DNA from: an uncultured Clostridia bacterium
GTDB lineage: Bacteria; Bacillota; Clostridia; Oscillospirales; Ruminococcaceae
DNA: 8,482 nucleotides
Assembly (NCBI GenBank): GCA_945933905.1
Contig: CAMEQX010000043.1
Coordinates: 1 to 8,482, forward strand
Reading direction: 5' to 3'
Numbering within the stretch: position 1 is the stretch's first letter; each line of letters starts with the position of its first letter. This document shows, in pieces, positions 6,082 to 8,482 of the stretch. The notes below the pieces were generated by a model. The model did not search any database, had not been told where the DNA came from, and saw nothing but the letters and a program-made list of their open reading frames with translations. The position numbers were made by a program, and so were the translations under genes.

Positions 6082-7263
6082 ATGGTAATTATCAACGTCA
6101 ATATCAAGTCAATGGCGAACAACGATTTTGCAAACGGTTATGTGAGGACAAACGGCGGTATTTTCACGGAAATCGGCGATATGAAGGACTATAAGCCCGC
6201 GGACGAGGAGGTTATCGACGGCGAGGGCGCGGACCTTTACCCCGGCTTTATCGACGCGCACTGTCAGCTCGGAATGTGGTCGGACGCGCTTTGCTTCGAG
6301 GGCGACGACGGAAACGAGGACACCGACCCCGCAACCCCGCATCTTCGCGCAATCGACAGTATAAACGCGCTTGACCGCTGCTTCGGGGACGCGGCAAGGG
6401 CGGGCGTCACGGCGGTCTGCACGGGCGTCGGAAGCGCAAATCCCATCGGCGGCACGTTCTCGCTTATCAAAACCTACGGCTCGAAGCGCGTGGATAAGCT
6501 GATTGTGAAAAATCCCGCCGCGATTAAGTTTGCGCTCGGTGAAAACCCCAAGAGCACCTACAACGACCGCGATGAAGCTCCCGTCACGCGAATGGCAACG
6601 GCGGGAATTATCCGTGAAAATCTCGCGAAAGCGCTTCGTTATAAGGAAGATTTGGACGAATACAACCGCACCAAAGGCACCGATGACGAAACAACGCGCC
6701 CCGATTTTGACGCGAAATGCGAGGCGCTTATGCCGCTGTTCAACAAGAAAGACAAGCTCAAGGCGCATTTTCACTGTCACCGCGCGGACGATATCTTCAC
6801 GGCAATCCGCATTTCCAAGGAGTTCAATCTCGACTATGTGCTGATACACTGCACGGACGGCGGAATTATTGCCGAGGAGCTTGCCGAGGATATGCCCGCG
6901 GTGGTTCTCGGGCCATTGATGGGTGACCGAGGAAAGCCCGAGCTCGCGCACCACGATATCAAAACGCCCGCTGTTCTCGGGGAAAACGGGATAAAGTTCG
7001 CAATCTGCACCGACCACCCCGAAACGCCTATTCAGTATCTTCCGCTAACGGCGGCGCTTGCCGTGAGAGGCGGTCTGGAGCGGGAAGAGGCGCTGCGTGC
7101 GATAACGATAAACGCTGCGGAAATCATCGGCGCTGCGGACGAAATCGGTTCCGTTGAAGTGGGAAAGGACGCGGATTTTTCGCTGTTTAACGGCGACCCG
7201 CTGGATATAACCGAAACGCCCGTTTTGGTTTGCGTTTCGGGGAGAATTGTTGGGAACATCTAA
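6082..7263 (+). CDS. metal-dependent amidohydrolase (imidazolonepropionase-like), HxH changed to HxQ
   Basis: The 393-residue cytosolic protein belongs to the amidohydrolase superfamily: a short N-terminal beta part, PGFIDAHCQLGMW (54-66), a TIM-barrel core, and a C-terminal ITINAAEIIG...GSVEVGKDADFSLFNGDPL (341-374) closing the beta-sandwich. The long block GFEGxDGNExTDPxTPHLRAID is characteristic of a subgroup often named just 'amidohydrolase' or HutI-like, whose substrate I cannot name. Likely metal ligands or catalytic residues: His60; a His of KAHFHCHRADD (229, 231 or 233); His256 (IHCTDG); and Asp311 (CTDHP). In the superfamily the first strand normally ends HxH; the second His here is Gln62 (CAG). 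Start: ATG at 6082 with AGAGGA 5 nt upstream. It has its own promoter. The stop codon touches the palindromic element that follows, so read-through to the fumarase gene is uncertain. Confidence 0.88.
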   Translation: MVIINVNIKSMANNDFANGYVRTNGGIFTEIGDMKDYKPADEEVIDGEGADLYPGFIDAHCQLGMWSDALCFEGDDGNEDTDPATPHLRAIDSINALDRCFGDAARAGVTAVCTGVGSANPIGGTFSLIKTYGSKRVDKLIVKNPAAIKFALGENPKSTYNDRDEAPVTRMATAGIIRENLAKALRYKEDLDEYNRTKGTDDETTRPDFDAKCEALMPLFNKKDKLKAHFHCHRADDIFTAIRISKEFNLDYVLIHCTDGGIIAEELAEDMPAVVLGPLMGDRGKPELAHHDIKTPAVLGENGIKFAICTDHPETPIQYLPLTAALAVRGGLEREEALRAITINAAEIIGAADEIGSVEVGKDADFSLFNGDPLDITETPVLVCVSGRIVGNI

Positions 7264-7400
7264 AAACCGGTTTGAAAAGCAAAAATGACAAGAGTGCGTC
7301 GAATGCAAGGAAAGCCGACGACGCAAGGCTTGATGCCTTGCTAGGAGGTTTGACGCAGCAGTCGGCGTGCTATGGGCATTTTTGCTCAAACAAGGTTTTT
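7262..7400. repeat. 139-nt imperfect palindrome with nested stems (possible MITE/REP-like element or structured RNA)
   Basis: The ends pair in register. AAAAACC (7262-7268) pairs with GGTTTTT (7394-7400), TTTG (7271-7274) with CAAA (7387-7390), and AGCAAAAATG (7278-7287) with CATTTTTGCT (7377-7386). That gives 21 pairs with one small internal loop and one 3-nt bulge. Inside lie a perfect 7-bp hairpin (GCAAGGC 7323-7329, loop TTGAT, GCCTTGC 7335-7341), GCCGAC (7314-7319) facing GTCGGC (7361-7366), and GCGTCG (7296-7301) facing CGACGC (7319-7324). An AGGAGG at 7343-7348 has no start codon at proper distance. No convincing ORF fills it. Terminal inverted repeats around an internally folded core suit a non-autonomous insertion or dispersed palindrome. 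A structured RNA or a bulky terminator are alternatives, since the right arm ends in T5. Confidence 0.6.
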
Positions 7401-7420
7401 AAGATGTGACCTATTGAAAT

Positions 7421-7425
7421 GGGAG
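7421..7425 (+). promoter_or_regulatory. ribosome binding site selecting the second ATG of the fumarase gene
   Basis: GGGAG lies 7 nt before the ATG at 7433 but only 1 nt before the ATG at 7427. The spacing decides for the second ATG, two codons downstream. Confidence 0.65.
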
Positions 7426-7432
7426 AATGAAA

Positions 7433-8275
7433 ATGAGAGAAATCAATGCCGAAGAAATCACAAATGCTATTGCCAAACTTTGCGTTGAAGCGAATTTGCA
7501 CTTGCCCGAGGGAATGCGCGAGTGCCTCAGAAACGCGCAAAATAGTGAGGAGAGCGAGCTTTGCAAGAGCGTGCTTGGCGACCTTGAGCGCAATCTTGAC
7601 GCCGCCGAGGAGCTTTCCGTGCCGATTTGTCAGGACACGGGAATGGCGGTTGTTTTCGCGGAAATCGGTCAGGACGTACATATTATAAATGGCGGCTTCG
7701 AGGACGCGGTGAACAAGGACGTTGCGAAGGGCTATGTTGAGGGGAAACTGCGCCTCAGCGTTGTCGGAGACCCGATTGAGCGCGTGAACACCGGCAACAA
7801 TACCCCCGCGATTATTCACACGAAAACTGTTGACGGAGAGGAAATTCGGCTTATGGTCGCGCCGAAGGGCTTCGGAAGCGAGAATATGAGCCGTTTGAAG
7901 ATGTTTACGCCGTCTGCTTCAAAGGAAGATATTGTCAATTTCATCATCGAAACCGCGTCTGTTGCGGGAAGCAATCCTTGCCCGCCGATTGTGGTCGGAG
8001 TGGGAATAGGCGGCGATTTCGAGCAGTGCGCGCTCCTCGCGAAAAAGGCGCTCTGCCGCGATTTGACCGTGAGAAATCCGAAGGCACTTTACGCGGAGAT
8101 GGAAAAACAGGCGCTTGACGGGATAAACCGCCTCGGCATCGGCGCGCAGGGCTTCGGCGGCACGCAGACCGCGCTTTACGTCAACATCGAGCAGGCTCCC
8201 ACGCACATCGCGGGCTTGCCTGTCGCGGTGAATATGGGCTGCCACGTCACTCGCCACGCGGTTTGCGTGATTTAG
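7433..8275 (+). CDS. fumA: class I fumarate hydratase, alpha subunit (FumA/TtdA N-terminal type)
   Basis: The 280-residue product matches the alpha chain of the two-subunit, oxygen-sensitive [4Fe-4S] fumarase/L-tartrate dehydratase family. Complete enzymes of this kind interconvert fumarate and malate (or dehydrate tartrate). Family blocks are VPICQDTGMAVVF (63-75), VNTGNNTPA (118-126), APKGFGSENMS (143-153), AGSNPCPPIVVGVGIGG (178-194), LGIGAQGFGG (234-243) and NMGCHVTRHA (267-276). Cys66, Cys183 and Cys270 are the three expected cluster ligands, so the chain looks competent. Its length is normal for a stand-alone alpha subunit. The start is placed at the ATG at 7433 rather than 7427 because of the Shine-Dalgarno spacing. 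The beta subunit gene usually follows directly, but here the TAG is followed by 69 bp and a sigma factor gene on the same strand. The beta chain must be elsewhere or absent. Tartrate dehydratase alpha cannot be excluded. Confidence 0.9.
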   Translation: MREINAEEITNAIAKLCVEANLHLPEGMRECLRNAQNSEESELCKSVLGDLERNLDAAEELSVPICQDTGMAVVFAEIGQDVHIINGGFEDAVNKDVAKGYVEGKLRLSVVGDPIERVNTGNNTPAIIHTKTVDGEEIRLMVAPKGFGSENMSRLKMFTPSASKEDIVNFIIETASVAGSNPCPPIVVGVGIGGDFEQCALLAKKALCRDLTVRNPKALYAEMEKQALDGINRLGIGAQGFGGTQTALYVNIEQAPTHIAGLPVAVNMGCHVTRHAVCVI

Positions 8276-8293
8276 CGGATTTTTTGAATTTTC

Positions 8294-8320
8294 TGCAACT
8301 TTTTTCGGAGTTGTCGGGTA
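8294..8320 (+). promoter_or_regulatory. possible ECF-type autoregulated promoter
   Basis: TGCAACTTTTTT (8294-8305) resembles the AAC-containing -35 element of ECF sigma factors. About 16-17 bp later lies GGGTA (8316-8320), a weak match to CGTA-type -10 sites. ECF genes often direct their own transcription, and the site sits 25-50 bp before the sigma gene. An ordinary A+T-rich -10 (TATTAT at 8319-8324) is an alternative without a good -35. The 69-bp gap shows no terminator hairpin for the fumarase gene. Confidence 0.35.
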
Positions 8321-8344
8321 TTATAAGTAAATCGGAGTTTTATT

Positions 8345-8482
8345 ATGGATTTTTCTCTGAAAACCTCTGAGAGCTTCAACGAGGTGATGCGGCACTATCT
8401 GCCGATGGTTTACCGAATAGCTTTCACGCGGCTGGGAAACGCTGCTGACGCCGAGGACGCGGCGCAGGACGTTTTTGTGCGG
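8345..8482 (+). CDS. ECF-type RNA polymerase sigma factor, N-terminal 46 residues (3' end outside window)
   Basis: The frame opens at ATG 8345, with CGGAG (8333-8337) 7 nt upstream, and runs off the right edge. The visible 46 residues are the beginning of sigma-70 region 2: FNEVMRHYLPMVYRIAFTRLG (11-31), then NAADAEDAAQDVFVR (32-46). The pattern of a helix with Y..MVYRIA followed by (D/E)AED.AQDVF is typical of the core RNA polymerase-binding region of ECF and other group 4 sigma factors. The product would redirect RNA polymerase to a small regulon, usually under control of an anti-sigma factor encoded next door; that part is outside the window, as is region 4. The short lead before region 2 fits an ECF factor rather than a primary sigma. 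The ECF subgroup cannot be set from this piece. Confidence 0.85.
   Translation, partial: MDFSLKTSESFNEVMRHYLPMVYRIAFTRLGNAADAEDAAQDVFVR

Noticed and set aside
6109..7017. 302-codon open frame on the - strand opposite the amidohydrolase
   Set aside because: It lies wholly antisense to a gene with clear family motifs, promoter and ribosome binding site. The predicted protein has no recognisable domain.
7350..7376. TTGACG (7350-7355) and TATGGG (7371-7376) as a fumarase promoter inside the palindrome
   Set aside because: The spacer is only 15 bp and the -10 is poor. The bases are better explained as part of the folded element.
7372..7490. Short + strand ORF starting at ATG 7372 downstream of the AGGAGG at 7343
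   Set aside because: The Shine-Dalgarno to start distance is 23 nt, and the frame runs out of phase into the fumarase gene without family resemblance.

Overview
The window looks like chromosomal DNA from a Gram-positive anaerobe of the class Clostridia, perhaps the Oscillospiraceae/Ruminococcaceae side. This is inferred from purine-rich Shine-Dalgarno sites, A+T-rich intergenic DNA between G+C-richer genes, TTGAAA-N17-TATAAT promoters, a two-subunit class I fumarase alpha chain, and a galactokinase-type kinase with the GNHT signature I associate with clostridia. No mobility gene, CRISPR array, tRNA or rRNA was seen.

Layout. (1) Positions 2-673, + strand: C-terminal two thirds of the ribosome-associated GTPase HflX, cut by the window edge. 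(2) Positions 670-3154, - strand: a probable two-gene operon with its own strong promoter, a RodA-type SEDS glycosyltransferase followed 11 bp later by a galactokinase-like GHMP kinase. The kinase runs tail to tail into hflX with a 4-bp TTAA overlap. (3) Positions 3204-5919, - strand: a monocistronic 846-residue PAS / sensor / GAF / GGDEF / EAL protein whose cyclase and phosphodiesterase motifs are both destroyed, with its own promoter and terminator. (4) Positions 5820-6081: an A+T-rich divergent promoter region. (5) Positions 5998-7263, + strand: a metal-dependent amidohydrolase with an altered metal-binding HxH motif. (6) Positions 7262-7400: a 139-nt imperfect palindrome with several internal stems, which is not coding and is the least explained part of the window. 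(7) Positions 7433-8275, + strand: class I fumarase alpha subunit, with no beta subunit next to it. (8) Positions 8345-8482, + strand: the start of an ECF sigma factor, cut by the window edge.

The genes do not form one pathway. They are housekeeping or signalling functions (ribosome rescue, wall elongation, sugar phosphorylation, signal sensing, amide or ring hydrolysis, dicarboxylate metabolism, stress transcription) in separate short transcription units. The recurrent theme is divergence at active sites: the GGDEF-EAL protein, the amidohydrolase and the GHMP kinase each keep their fold signatures but have lost or changed residues normally used for catalysis or substrate recognition. I do not see a clear new multi-gene system. 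The best candidates for something undescribed are the structured 7262-7400 element and the catalytically dead GGDEF-EAL receptor.
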